This document shows, one piece after another, positions 1 through 5,429 of a stretch of 7,321 nt of DNA. The notes beneath the pieces were generated by a model. That model was not told the origin of the DNA. It was given only the letters and a program-made list of their open reading frames with translations, and did no database searches. Where the stretch lies: assembly GCA_014799675.1 (NCBI GenBank), contig JAAVHM010000018.1:1953-9273 (forward strand), in the 5' to 3' direction. Source of the stretch: Ruminococcus sp. GTDB taxonomy: Bacteria; Bacillota; Clostridia; Oscillospirales; Ruminococcaceae. Within the stretch, counting starts at the first letter, position 1, and each line of letters begins with the position of its first letter. Both the position numbers and the translations under genes were made by a program.

Positions 1-353
1 GCTTGCGCCGACATTTTTGGAACGCCTTTCTGCCGCGCGATTTCCGAGGCAATTTCTTTGTAAGTCATAGTTTCGCCGTAGGGTATTTTCAGCAGGATTT
101 CCCAAACAGCCTTGCGGAAATCTGTTGCAGTAAAAAGTATTGGCGGCGTAAAATCGGGAGCTTTCCCGCTGAAATAAATATCCAGCCACAAGTCCGCCTG
201 TTCAAAAACGGGGAGAATTTTTTCCTCACAGTTTGGAGAAAGAGTGCTGCCGAAATATTTCTGACCGTCGAACCACAGTCCCGTTACCGCGTTTTCCGTG
301 CCTGCAATCGTTATCCCGCCAAGTGGCGAAGCGTAGTGATGAACGTACTCCAT
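1..353 (-). CDS. ogt: Methylated-DNA--protein-cysteine S-methyltransferase, N-terminal part (cut by window edge)
   Basis: Repairs O6-alkylguanine (and O4-alkylthymine) in DNA by moving the alkyl group to its own cysteine, a one-use suicide reaction in the cytoplasm. The minus strand is open from the ATG at 353 to the window edge (117 complete codons). It starts MEYVHHYASPLGGITIAG and continues with ENAVTGLWFDGQKYF, the usual Ogt N-terminal domain. The start of the C-terminal DNA-binding domain follows: FRKAVWEILLKIPYGETMTY, then KEIASEIA, the helix-turn-helix region, and VPKMSAQA. The catalytic PCHR motif should come about 15-25 residues later and lies outside the window, so activity cannot be judged. 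The start is supported by a CGGAGG ribosome binding site (complement of 360-365), 6 nt from the ATG. It is transcribed divergently from the kinase-like gene at 493. Family assignment is secure; the choice of ogt over other class I methyltransferase names is by similarity. Confidence 0.9.
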   Translation of the reverse strand, partial: MEYVHHYASPLGGITIAGTENAVTGLWFDGQKYFGSTLSPNCEEKILPVFEQADLWLDIYFSGKAPDFTPPILFTATDFRKAVWEILLKIPYGETMTYKEIASEIARQKGVPKMSAQ

Positions 354-383
354 ATTGAACCTCCGAATAATTTTTCCTATACT

Positions 384-412
384 ATAATACCACATAACCG
401 AACGTAAGTAAA
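384..412 (-). promoter_or_regulatory. Sigma-A-type promoter of ogt
   Basis: On the minus strand, a -35 TTTACT (complement of 407-412) and a -10 TATTAT (complement of 384-389) are separated by 17 bp. They lie about 30 bp upstream of the ogt ATG. The -35 box is only 16 bp from that of the divergent promoter at 429, so the two promoters are back to back. Confidence 0.6.
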
Positions 413-428
413 GTGCTTATTTTTTAGC

Positions 429-457
429 TTGACTTGCTTTGGAAAAATTGATATAAT
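429..457 (+). promoter_or_regulatory. Sigma-A-type promoter of the P-loop kinase-like gene
   Basis: TTGACT (429-434), a 17-bp spacer and a perfect TATAAT (452-457) sit 35 bp before the ATG at 493. An AGGAGA ribosome binding site (480-485) lies 7 nt before that ATG. This is a near-consensus housekeeping promoter. Confidence 0.8.
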
Positions 458-492
458 AAATTTAATACGAACGGCAGAAAGGAGAGATTTAC

Positions 493-1164
493 ATGAAAAT
501 ACAAATCAGCGATAACCTTATAAAGCACTACCTCCGCAATGTTTATTTTATAAACGGACATAGCTGCGCGGGCAAATCAACTATGGTGAAAATGCTTTCA
601 GAACGTTACGATATGATATTCTGCGGCGAAAATTATCATGACGTGTTCCCCCGTGAAAAATTGTCAAGGTGGAAACAGCCGGGACTTTGCTATTTTGATA
701 CAATGAGTGGCTGGCAGGAATGGCTAAGCATGACCCCAGAGGAACATTGGGAGTGGACTTTTAATGTTGCACAGGAGTGCATTGAGATCGAGATACTGGA
801 GCTTATCAAGCTGTCCGCAGGCGGAAAGAAAATTATTGTGGATACAAATATCCCGCCCGACGTCCTGCGGGAAATTTCCGACTACGACCATGTGGCTATC
901 ATGCTCTGCGACCCGCCCGACATTTGCTCGGAACGCTTTTTCGACCGCGACGACCCCGAAAAGCAATTTATGCTGGAGCAGATAAAGCTGTGCAAAGACC
1001 CCGACGCCGCCCTCGAAAATTTCAATTCATGGGCGTTTTATCACCCGCCAACGGAAATCGACTGGGAGCATACGGGATTTTTCACCTACACCCGTTCGGA
1101 TTTTGAAAACGACACCCGCGAGGAAGTCCTTAAAGCTTTGGCGGAGCATTTTGGATTGATGTAA
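493..1164 (+). CDS. P-loop NTPase / nucleotide-kinase-like protein of unknown substrate
   Basis: A 223-residue cytoplasmic protein. After a short N-terminal lead, a hydrophobic strand (VYFIN, 17-21) runs into a clear Walker A loop, GHSCAGKST, at residues 22-30. A second hydrophobic strand ends in an acidic residue (IIVDT, 114-118), a plausible Walker B. The segment RFFDRDDPEK (148-157) has the spaced arginines expected of a kinase lid. This order and length fit the small P-loop kinase fold (shikimate, cytidylate or antibiotic phosphotransferase types), but I see no substrate-specific motif and do not recognise the family by name. The middle is rich in Trp and acidic residues (WQEWLSMTPEEHWEW, 74-88). 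It forms its own transcription unit between the promoter at 429 and the terminator at 1174. Its neighbours ogt and purB do not indicate a role. P-loop assignment is solid; kinase activity is inferred. Confidence 0.85.
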   Translation: MKIQISDNLIKHYLRNVYFINGHSCAGKSTMVKMLSERYDMIFCGENYHDVFPREKLSRWKQPGLCYFDTMSGWQEWLSMTPEEHWEWTFNVAQECIEIEILELIKLSAGGKKIIVDTNIPPDVLREISDYDHVAIMLCDPPDICSERFFDRDDPEKQFMLEQIKLCKDPDAALENFNSWAFYHPPTEIDWEHTGFFTYTRSDFENDTREEVLKALAEHFGLM

Positions 1165-1227
1165 AAAATAAAAAGCCTGATGATGTTACCGAAAAATCGC
1201 AAGGCAACATCATCAGGCTGATTTTTT
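1163..1227. terminator. Bidirectional rho-independent terminator between convergent genes
   Basis: A perfect 14-bp inverted repeat (1174-1187 with 1206-1219, AGCCTGATGATGTT on the left arm) encloses an 18-nt loop. On the plus strand it is followed by a run of six T (1222-1227). On the minus strand it is followed by a T-rich run (complement of 1163-1173). It serves both the kinase-like gene, which stops at 1164, and purB, which stops at 1248 on the other strand. Confidence 0.92.
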
Positions 1228-1247
1228 ATAAATTTAATTTATATGCC

Positions 1248-2684
1248 TTATACGCTAAGCTCAGCAGTTTCGCCAAGCTGTTCGCCGCTGTTGTCCAGCA
1301 CAGGCCTTACGCAGTTTGCAACAAATTCCTCAACCTGCTGCTCGCTTCTGCCCGTGAAGTTTTCGGGCTTGAGTATAGCCTTAACGTCCTCCTCGTTCAG
1401 ACCGAAATCGGGGTCGGCAAGAACGCGTTCTATCAGGTCGTTTTCAAGACCCTTTTCCTTGACCTGTTTGCCCGCTTCCATTGCGTATGTGCGGAGCTTT
1501 TCGTGGAGGACTTGCCTGTCTCCGCCTTTTTTAACAGCGTCCATCATGATGTTTTCGGAAGCCATAAAGGGAAGCTCCCTCATAACTCTCTGACGTATTA
1601 CTTCGGGGTAAACCACCAGATCGGCGGTAACGTTCAGCAGGATATTGAGGATAGCGTCCACGCCCAAAAAGCCCTCCGCAACGGAAATCCTCTTGTTTGC
1701 GGAATCGTCCAAGGTACGCTCGAACCACTGCGTACCCGCGGTAAACGCAGGGTTAAGGCTGTCGATCATAACATATCTTGCAAGGGCGGTAATTCTCTCA
1801 CAGCGCATAGGATTTCTCTTGTAAGGCATTGCCGAAGAACCTATCTGATTTTTCTCAAAAGGCTCTTCCATTTCCTTGAAGTTCTGCAAGATCCTCAAAT
1901 CGTTTGCAAACTTCATTGCCGACTGGGAAATTCCGCTGAGCGTTGCAATTATCTGTGAATCAACTTTTCGGGAGTAGGTCTGTCCCGACACAGGTACTGC
2001 CGAATCGAAGCCCATTTCCTCAACTATCATCTTTTCAAGCTCCTTGACCTTGTCGGTGTCCCCCTCGAAAAGCTCCATAAAGGAAGCCTGCGTGCCTGTC
2101 GTACCCTTTGAGCCGAGAAGCTGCATTGTTCTTATTCTGTACTCAACCTCGTCAAGGTCGGTCAGCAATTCATTTATCCAAAGCGTTGCGCGCTTGCCTA
2201 CAGTGGTAAGCTGTGCGGGCTGCAAATGGGTGTAGGCGAGGCAGGGCATTGCCTTGTACTTCATTGCGAAATCGGAAAGCTGGGAAATAACGTTGAGAAG
2301 CTTTCTTCTGACGATTTTGAGAGCGTCCCGCATTATGATAATGTCGGTGTTGTCGCCCACGTAGCAGGAGGTCGCGCCTAAGTGGATAATTCCCTTAGCC
2401 TTGGGGCAGGCGAGACCGTATGCGTAAACGTGTGACATAACGTCGTGGCGGACAAGTTTCTCACGCTCCGCGGCGGCTTCGTAGTCGATATCCTCAATGT
2501 GAGCTTCAAGCTCGTCCACCTGCGCCTGTGTAACAGGCAGACCAAGCTTCATTTCGGCTCTTGCAAGGGCGACCCAAAGCTTTCTCCATGTGGTAAATTT
2601 TTTATCTGCGGAAAAGACATACTGCATTTCCTTGCTTGCATATCTGGTGCAGAACGGTGATTCATAGCTGTTGTAATCGGACAT
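1248..2684 (-). CDS. purB: Adenylosuccinate lyase
   Basis: A 478-residue enzyme of the fumarase/aspartase superfamily. It acts twice in purine synthesis: it splits SAICAR to AICAR plus fumarate, and adenylosuccinate to AMP plus fumarate. Visible landmarks are RHDVM (79-83), a conserved active-site histidine region; GATSCYVGDN (103-112); THLQPAQ (152-158), whose His153 fits the general acid; and the superfamily signature GSSAMPYKRN (282-291), with the mobile-loop serines 283/284 that supply the general base in this family. The length is nearer the 475-residue group that includes eukaryotic enzymes than the roughly 430-residue Bacillus type. I chose the ATG at 2684 because AAGGAG (complement of 2694-2699) sits 9 nt upstream. 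An in-frame ATG at 2714 would add ten residues but has no ribosome binding site. The gene is monocistronic, with its own promoter at 2731 and terminator at 1174. No other purine genes are in the window. Confidence 0.96.
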   Translation of the reverse strand: MSDYNSYESPFCTRYASKEMQYVFSADKKFTTWRKLWVALARAEMKLGLPVTQAQVDELEAHIEDIDYEAAAEREKLVRHDVMSHVYAYGLACPKAKGIIHLGATSCYVGDNTDIIIMRDALKIVRRKLLNVISQLSDFAMKYKAMPCLAYTHLQPAQLTTVGKRATLWINELLTDLDEVEYRIRTMQLLGSKGTTGTQASFMELFEGDTDKVKELEKMIVEEMGFDSAVPVSGQTYSRKVDSQIIATLSGISQSAMKFANDLRILQNFKEMEEPFEKNQIGSSAMPYKRNPMRCERITALARYVMIDSLNPAFTAGTQWFERTLDDSANKRISVAEGFLGVDAILNILLNVTADLVVYPEVIRQRVMRELPFMASENIMMDAVKKGGDRQVLHEKLRTYAMEAGKQVKEKGLENDLIERVLADPDFGLNEEDVKAILKPENFTGRSEQQVEEFVANCVRPVLDNSGEQLGETAELSV

Positions 2685-2730
2685 GGTAAATTTCTCCTTA
2701 AAAGTATTTTGCATTTTTGCAGTTTTTATA

Positions 2731-2759
2731 ATTATACCACAATTTTACCGCAATTGCAA
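2731..2759 (-). promoter_or_regulatory. Sigma-A-type promoter of purB
   Basis: On the minus strand, TTGCAA (2754-2759), a 17-bp spacer and TATAAT (complement of 2731-2736) lie about 46 bp upstream of the purB ATG. The leader is short, and I see no purine riboswitch or attenuator hairpin in it. A PurR-type operator is not evident either. Confidence 0.7.
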
Positions 2760-2791
2760 TTGATTTTTGGTAATTAATAATTAAAAAACAC

Positions 2792-2820
2792 TTGACAATA
2801 GTTCTATATAGTATTATACT
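2792..2820 (+). promoter_or_regulatory. Sigma-A-type promoter of the marR-flavoprotein operon
   Basis: A perfect -35 TTGACA (2792-2797), a 17-bp spacer and TATACT (2815-2820) lie just upstream of the MarR gene. The transcript would start around 2827, giving a very short leader that holds little more than the ribosome binding site. The -10 box lies inside the palindrome at 2804-2826. Confidence 0.8.
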
Positions 2821-2826
2821 ATATAG
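2804..2826. promoter_or_regulatory. 23-bp palindromic operator, probably bound by the adjacent MarR protein
   Basis: Two CTATATAG blocks (2804-2811 and 2819-2826) flank TATTATA. The whole is an inverted repeat of two perfect 11-bp arms around a single central T at 2815. It covers the -10 box and reaches the expected transcription start, so a bound dimer would block RNA polymerase. MarR proteins commonly repress their own operon through such sites. That this MarR binds here is inferred from position. Confidence 0.75.
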
Positions 2827-2844
2827 TGGGAGGTGAACAGTATC

Positions 2845-3285
2845 TTGGCAAACAAGACAAACGGCGGTTTCCTTATAAGCAAGATAAAGCAGATACAGGG
2901 AAGAGTTTTTGAAAAGCTTCTTGCGGAACACGGTATCAGCGAGTTCAACGGCGCGCAGGGACGTATTCTTTTCGTCCTCTGGGAGCAGGACAATATCACC
3001 ATAAGCGAGCTTTCCCAAAAGACAGGGCTTGCCAAAACCACCCTCACAAGTATGCTTGACAGGCTTGAGGAAATGGGACATATCCAAAGGACAAGCAGTC
3101 CCCATGACCGCAGAGCCTTGAAAATAGTCCTGACCCCGGAGGCAAGGGGGCTGAAAGACCGATACGACGCCGTGTCGGCTGAAATGAACGAGATTTTTTA
3201 CGGAGGGTTCAGCGATGAGGAGATACTCGCTTTTGAAGCGTATCTTGGGAAAGTGCTTGAAAATTTACTCAAAAAGGAGAATTAA
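2845..3285 (+). CDS. MarR-family winged-helix transcriptional regulator
   Basis: A 146-residue cytoplasmic DNA-binding protein, probably a homodimer. An N-terminal dimerisation helix (about 8-30) is followed by the winged helix: ITISELSQKTGLAKTTLTSMLDRLEEMGHI (51-80) is the helix-turn-helix and following helix, and the wing carries the family's Asp-Arg-Arg (SSPHDRRALKIVLT, 84-97). Long C-terminal helices (about 98-144) complete the dimer interface. I prefer the TTG at 2845 because GGAGGTG (2829-2835) ends 9 nt before it. The in-frame GTG at 2833 overlaps that same Shine-Dalgarno sequence and is unlikely to be used. Its stop is one nucleotide from the next gene's ATG, so the two are co-transcribed and probably translationally coupled. 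The palindrome over its promoter suggests autorepression. The inducing ligand is unknown; no cysteine redox-switch pattern is obvious. Confidence 0.93.
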   Translation: MANKTNGGFLISKIKQIQGRVFEKLLAEHGISEFNGAQGRILFVLWEQDNITISELSQKTGLAKTTLTSMLDRLEEMGHIQRTSSPHDRRALKIVLTPEARGLKDRYDAVSAEMNEIFYGGFSDEEILAFEAYLGKVLENLLKKEN

Positions 3286-3286
3286 A

Positions 3287-3721
3287 ATGAAAGAAATTAT
3301 TTCTGAAATCAAAAAACTGCGGGAAGCTTCCCCCGTCGCCTATGTGGGTTCGGTAAACGAGGCTGGCTTTCCCCAAATCAAGGGTATGCTCGTGTTTGAG
3401 CACGGAAGCATGAAAACCCAGTATTTTTCCACAAACACAAGCTCCAAGAGGGTGGGGCAGTTCCTGAAAAACCCAAAAGCCTGCGTTTATTACTGCGACG
3501 ACACCGAGAACAAATATAAGGGCGCGCTTTTCACGGGGACTATGGAGGTCTGCACCGACCACGAAACCAAGGCTATGCTGTGGCGGGACGGCTGCGAAAT
3601 ATACTACCCCAAGGGCGTTGACGACGAGGATTACTGCGTGTACAAATTTACCGCCGAGACGGTGAATTACTACTACGGACTAAGCAACACGACCTTGTCC
3701 ATAGACGAATTTAATGAGTAA
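3287..3721 (+). CDS. Pyridoxamine 5'-phosphate oxidase-like flavin split-barrel protein
   Basis: A 144-residue cytoplasmic protein of the FMN-binding split-barrel superfamily (PNPOx-like, general-stress-protein-26 type). Diagnostic stretches are the first strands VAYVGSVNEAGFPQIKGML (17-35), the segment YFSTNTSSKRVGQFLKNPK (46-64), where this family contacts the FMN phosphate, and ACVYYCDD (65-72). Next comes a barrel strand, GALFTGTMEV (79-88), and a C-terminal strand, YCVYKFTAETVNYYYG (116-131). True PdxH enzymes are longer, near 200 residues, so vitamin B6 synthesis is unlikely. A reductase or flavin/cofactor-binding role under MarR control is a reasonable inference. The ATG at 3287 has AAAGGAGA (3273-3280) 6 nt upstream, inside the end of the MarR gene. 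It is the second and last gene of the operon, which ends at the hairpin at 3734. Confidence 0.88.
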   Translation: MKEIISEIKKLREASPVAYVGSVNEAGFPQIKGMLVFEHGSMKTQYFSTNTSSKRVGQFLKNPKACVYYCDDTENKYKGALFTGTMEVCTDHETKAMLWRDGCEIYYPKGVDDEDYCVYKFTAETVNYYYGLSNTTLSIDEFNE

Positions 3722-3724
3722 TAC

Positions 3725-3747
3725 ATAATACGCAAAACGACAATATT
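3725..3747. repeat. Left copy of an inverted repeat flanking the xre gene
   Basis: Positions 3725-3739 are the exact reverse complement of the 15-mer CGTTTTGCGTATTAT at 4165-4179. The match continues after a 2-nt insertion into AATATT (positions 3742-3747, complement of 4159-4164). This copy overlaps the left arm of the terminator at 3734. Confidence 0.6.
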
Positions 3748-3761
3748 TTATTGTCGTTTTT
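3734..3761 (+). terminator. Rho-independent terminator of the marR-flavoprotein operon, overlapping the xre 3' end
   Basis: A 12-bp perfect stem (3734-3745, AAAACGACAATA, with 3749-3760) has a 3-nt loop and is followed by a T-rich tract (3757-3768). The stop codon of the converging regulator gene (complement of 3748-3750) falls in the loop and right arm, so the terminator doubles as the end of that gene. On the minus strand only four T follow the stem, so termination in that direction is likely weaker. Confidence 0.85.
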
Positions 3762-4074
3762 CATTTTTCTTCGCAGTAATATTTACCAGATCGTAAATAA
3801 TTTCCTGCTGTTCTCCGCTTAAAATACGCATTTTAGCAATAAGAGATTTCTCCTTTACGGTAAGCTTGCCGCTTTCTCTCATGCAGTCAAGGAGATAGTC
3901 CGCAGAGGTGTCAAGGATAAACACAATGTTCTTTATGACCTCAAAATCGGGCTGACGCTTGTTCTTGATATACCCGTTCAGCGTGGAGGGAGCAATGTTC
4001 AGCATTGCCGCAAAGTCCTTTTGAGATATTTCCTTTTCATCAAGCAGATTTAACAGTCTGTCACCAAATGTCAT
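3748..4074 (-). CDS. Small XRE/Cro-CI-type helix-turn-helix regulator
   Basis: A 108-residue cytoplasmic DNA-binding protein. Residues 4-63 form a standard HTH_3 domain: GDRLLNLLDEKEISQKDFAAML, then the recognition helix region APSTLNGYIKNKRQPD (28-43), ending in the typical TSADYLL (56-62). The remaining 45 residues are charged and helical (KEKSLIAKMRILSGEQQEIIYDLV, 74-97), probably for dimerisation. No peptidase or cupin domain is attached. The ATG at 4074 has AAGGA (complement of 4084-4088) 9 nt upstream. It converges on the flavoprotein operon; its stop lies within that operon's terminator hairpin. An inverted repeat brackets the gene, and an outward promoter (4154) lies behind it, the usual arrangement for a regulator with a divergent target. 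Here, however, the expected target gene is missing. Confidence 0.9.
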   Translation of the reverse strand: MTFGDRLLNLLDEKEISQKDFAAMLNIAPSTLNGYIKNKRQPDFEVIKNIVFILDTSADYLLDCMRESGKLTVKEKSLIAKMRILSGEQQEIIYDLVNITAKKNEKRQ

Positions 4075-4095
4075 ATAATCACTTCCTTTTAAAGG

Positions 4096-4129
4096 TATTA
4101 TATAATATCATTCGGCAAATTTTGTGCAA
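4096..4129 (-). promoter_or_regulatory. Probable xre promoter with overlapping palindrome
   Basis: On the minus strand, TTGCAC (complement of 4124-4129), a 16-bp spacer and TATTAT (complement of 4102-4107) make a plausible promoter. A perfect 12-bp palindrome, TATTATATAATA (4096-4107), covers the -10 box and may be an autoregulatory site. The AT-rich context makes both calls less certain. Confidence 0.45.
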
Positions 4130-4153
4130 ATATGCGAAATGTGGATTTTATAC

Positions 4154-4182
4154 TTGACAATATTCGTTTTGCGTATTATAAT
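4154..4182 (+). promoter_or_regulatory. Consensus sigma-A promoter with no recognisable downstream gene
   Basis: A perfect TTGACA (4154-4159), a 17-bp spacer and a perfect TATAAT (4177-4182) point rightward. Transcription would begin near 4189 and cross the hairpin at 4214-4246, then run antisense to the secreted-protein gene. No start codon with a ribosome binding site follows. The spacer holds the right copy of the inverted repeat that flanks xre, so XRE control is conceivable. It may drive a short RNA or be the remnant of a lost divergent gene. Confidence 0.6.
4159..4179. repeat. Right copy of the inverted repeat flanking the xre gene
   Basis: AATATT followed directly by CGTTTTGCGTATTAT matches 3725-3747 in inverted orientation, apart from a 2-nt gap. 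It lies in the -35/-10 spacer of the outward promoter at 4154. No obvious target-site duplication borders the 455-bp unit. Confidence 0.6.
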
Positions 4183-4213
4183 AAAAATAAGGAAACCCTT
4201 TAAACCGCAAAAC

Positions 4214-4246
4214 AGCCCGATACAGTCGGTTTGACCGTATCAGGCT
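4214..4246 (-). terminator. Terminator of the secreted-protein gene
   Basis: In minus-strand RNA the two 14-nt arms (4214-4227 and 4233-4246) pair fully with two G-U wobbles around a 5-nt loop. They are followed by GTTTTGCGGTTT. In plus-strand RNA the wobbles become A-C mismatches, so the hairpin is built for leftward transcription from the gene ending at 4273. The T tract is interrupted, so strength is uncertain. Confidence 0.75.
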
Positions 4247-4272
4247 TTGTTATGCTTGAAAATATGTATCCA

Positions 4273-5322
4273 TTAATCGGAAGCGATTTCAAAATATGCG
4301 TAATACATTTTTGTGTCGTAATCCGCTGTTTTGCGGAAATCATCAACACTTTTTCCTATGCGGTATTTTCCCGCAGGCAGCTCGCCGTAAAGGCTCTGCC
4401 ACACAACCTTAAATTCTCTTGAACTGTTTTTATCAATTGGATAAGCTATAGCAGTCCATGCAACGTCATATTCCTGCGGGAGCATTTTCACAGCCTCCCA
4501 TTTGCCGTTTTCATAACGTTCAAGCTTGTAATCGCTGCCTGCGTGAAGTTCTCCCGTAGGATTTCCGCCGGATTTAGTAAATACAACCGTGCAGCCTGTA
4601 GGCGTTACGTCCTTTGCGGTAAGCGTCAGCCCCCACTCGTCAGCGATTTCAAAATACGCGTAGTACATTTTTGTATCGTAATCTCCGGGGGCGCGCCAAT
4701 CATCAACGTCCTTGCCTATTCGGTATTTTCCCGCGGGCAGTTCGCCGTAACGTTCACTCCAGCCTACTTCAAATTCTCTTGAACCATTTTTATCAATTGG
4801 AAAAGCTACATCGACCCACGATATATCATCTCGGAGCGTTTTCACAGCCGTCCACTCACCGTTTTTGTATTGCTCCAATTCAAAATATACTCCTGTGTCC
4901 AGTTCTCCCGTTGGATTTCCTCCCGATTGAACAAACACCACCGTACAGCCCGTGGGCGTTACGTCCTTTGCGGTAAGCGTCAGCCCCCACGCGTCGGGGA
5001 CGAGCGCGCCGTTTTCGTCAAACTCGTACTCCACACCTTGTATCGTCACCTTACCCGTCGCCGCCTTGCCGTCGGCTTGCAGATAATATTTCCTAACGCC
5101 CTTTGACGTTATCCAGCAATTCTTTTTCATAACGCCGTTTTTGTAGTAATAACGGTCGCCGCCCTTTTTAGTCCAGCCGCTGTACAGGCTTTCCGCGCCG
5201 CTGTCGGAAACAAGGTATTTAAGTCCGTCACGCTCGGCAAGGGTGTCGGCGTAAGCGTTTAAAGGCACGCAGGACATTGTCAGCGCCGCCGCGGCGATTG
5301 CAAGAAATTTTTTTACTTTCAT
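4273..5322 (-). CDS. Secreted protein with cell-wall-binding repeats and two tandem Ig-like domains
   Basis: A 349-residue exported protein. Residues 1-25 are a signal peptide: MKVKK, a hydrophobic core AIAAAALTM, and an AYA site before Asp26. No lipobox or LPXTG anchor is seen. Residues 49-108 resemble choline/cell-wall-binding repeats (GWTKKGGDRYYYKNGVMKKNCW, then KYYLQADGKAATG, then EYEFDENGALV), which would tether the protein non-covalently to the envelope. Two homologous units follow, 112-229 and 230-349. Each opens with WGLTLTAKDVTPTGCTVVF, contains SGGNPTGEL and YGELPAGKYRIGK, and ends DYDTKMYYAYFEIA. This matches the bacterial Ig-like domain type common in Clostridia (Big_14-like, from memory). 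The ATG at 5322 has AAAGGAGAA (complement of 5328-5336) 5 nt away. No catalytic domain is visible; an adhesion or surface-binding role is inferred. It is a single-gene unit ended by the hairpin at 4214, divergent from the small membrane protein gene. Confidence 0.88.
   Translation of the reverse strand: MKVKKFLAIAAAALTMSCVPLNAYADTLAERDGLKYLVSDSGAESLYSGWTKKGGDRYYYKNGVMKKNCWITSKGVRKYYLQADGKAATGKVTIQGVEYEFDENGALVPDAWGLTLTAKDVTPTGCTVVFVQSGGNPTGELDTGVYFELEQYKNGEWTAVKTLRDDISWVDVAFPIDKNGSREFEVGWSERYGELPAGKYRIGKDVDDWRAPGDYDTKMYYAYFEIADEWGLTLTAKDVTPTGCTVVFTKSGGNPTGELHAGSDYKLERYENGKWEAVKMLPQEYDVAWTAIAYPIDKNSSREFKVVWQSLYGELPAGKYRIGKSVDDFRKTADYDTKMYYAYFEIASD
4276..4989 (-). repeat. Tandem duplication encoding the two Ig-like domains
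   Basis: Two in-frame units, 4636-4989 (118 codons) and 4276-4635 (120 codons), are adjacent with no linker. Similarity is high at DNA level: one 36-bp stretch is identical between 4955-4990 and 4601-4636, and the ends encoding DYDTKMYYAYFEIA also match closely. Middle parts have diverged, and a two-codon insertion distinguishes the second unit. Confidence 0.85.
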
Positions 5323-5429
5323 TATAATTCTCCTTTAAAATTTTTTCAGAGCAGTTCAATTAAAGCTCTCTGCTGTAAATACAATTCAGAACGGCGAAAT
5401 TTTTCATTTCCCGAAATTTTTTAGAAAAG

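Noticed and set aside
3..407. A 134-codon plus-strand open frame at the left edge
   Set aside because: It lies antisense to ogt, has no domain-like sequence, and runs across the ogt promoter.
2685..2714. Ten-residue N-terminal extension of adenylosuccinate lyase from the ATG at 2714
   Set aside because: There is no Shine-Dalgarno sequence before it. The ribosome binding site at 2694-2699 fits the ATG at 2684.
2833..2844. GTG start at 2833 for the MarR gene
   Set aside because: The GTG overlaps the GGAGGTG ribosome binding sequence itself. The TTG at 2845 has correct spacing.
4231..4422. Small plus-strand open frame downstream of the orphan promoter at 4154
   Set aside because: It starts inside a hairpin at a TTG without a ribosome binding site, and most of it is antisense to the conserved Ig-like coding region.
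4276..4989. CRISPR-like array suggested by repeated segments
   Set aside because: There are only two copies, each about 355 bp long and in frame within one protein; this is a domain duplication.
5245..5322. Lipoprotein signal (Cys18) in the secreted protein
   Set aside because: The residues before the cysteine (Thr-Met-Ser) do not fit a lipobox, and an AYA signal-peptidase I site follows.
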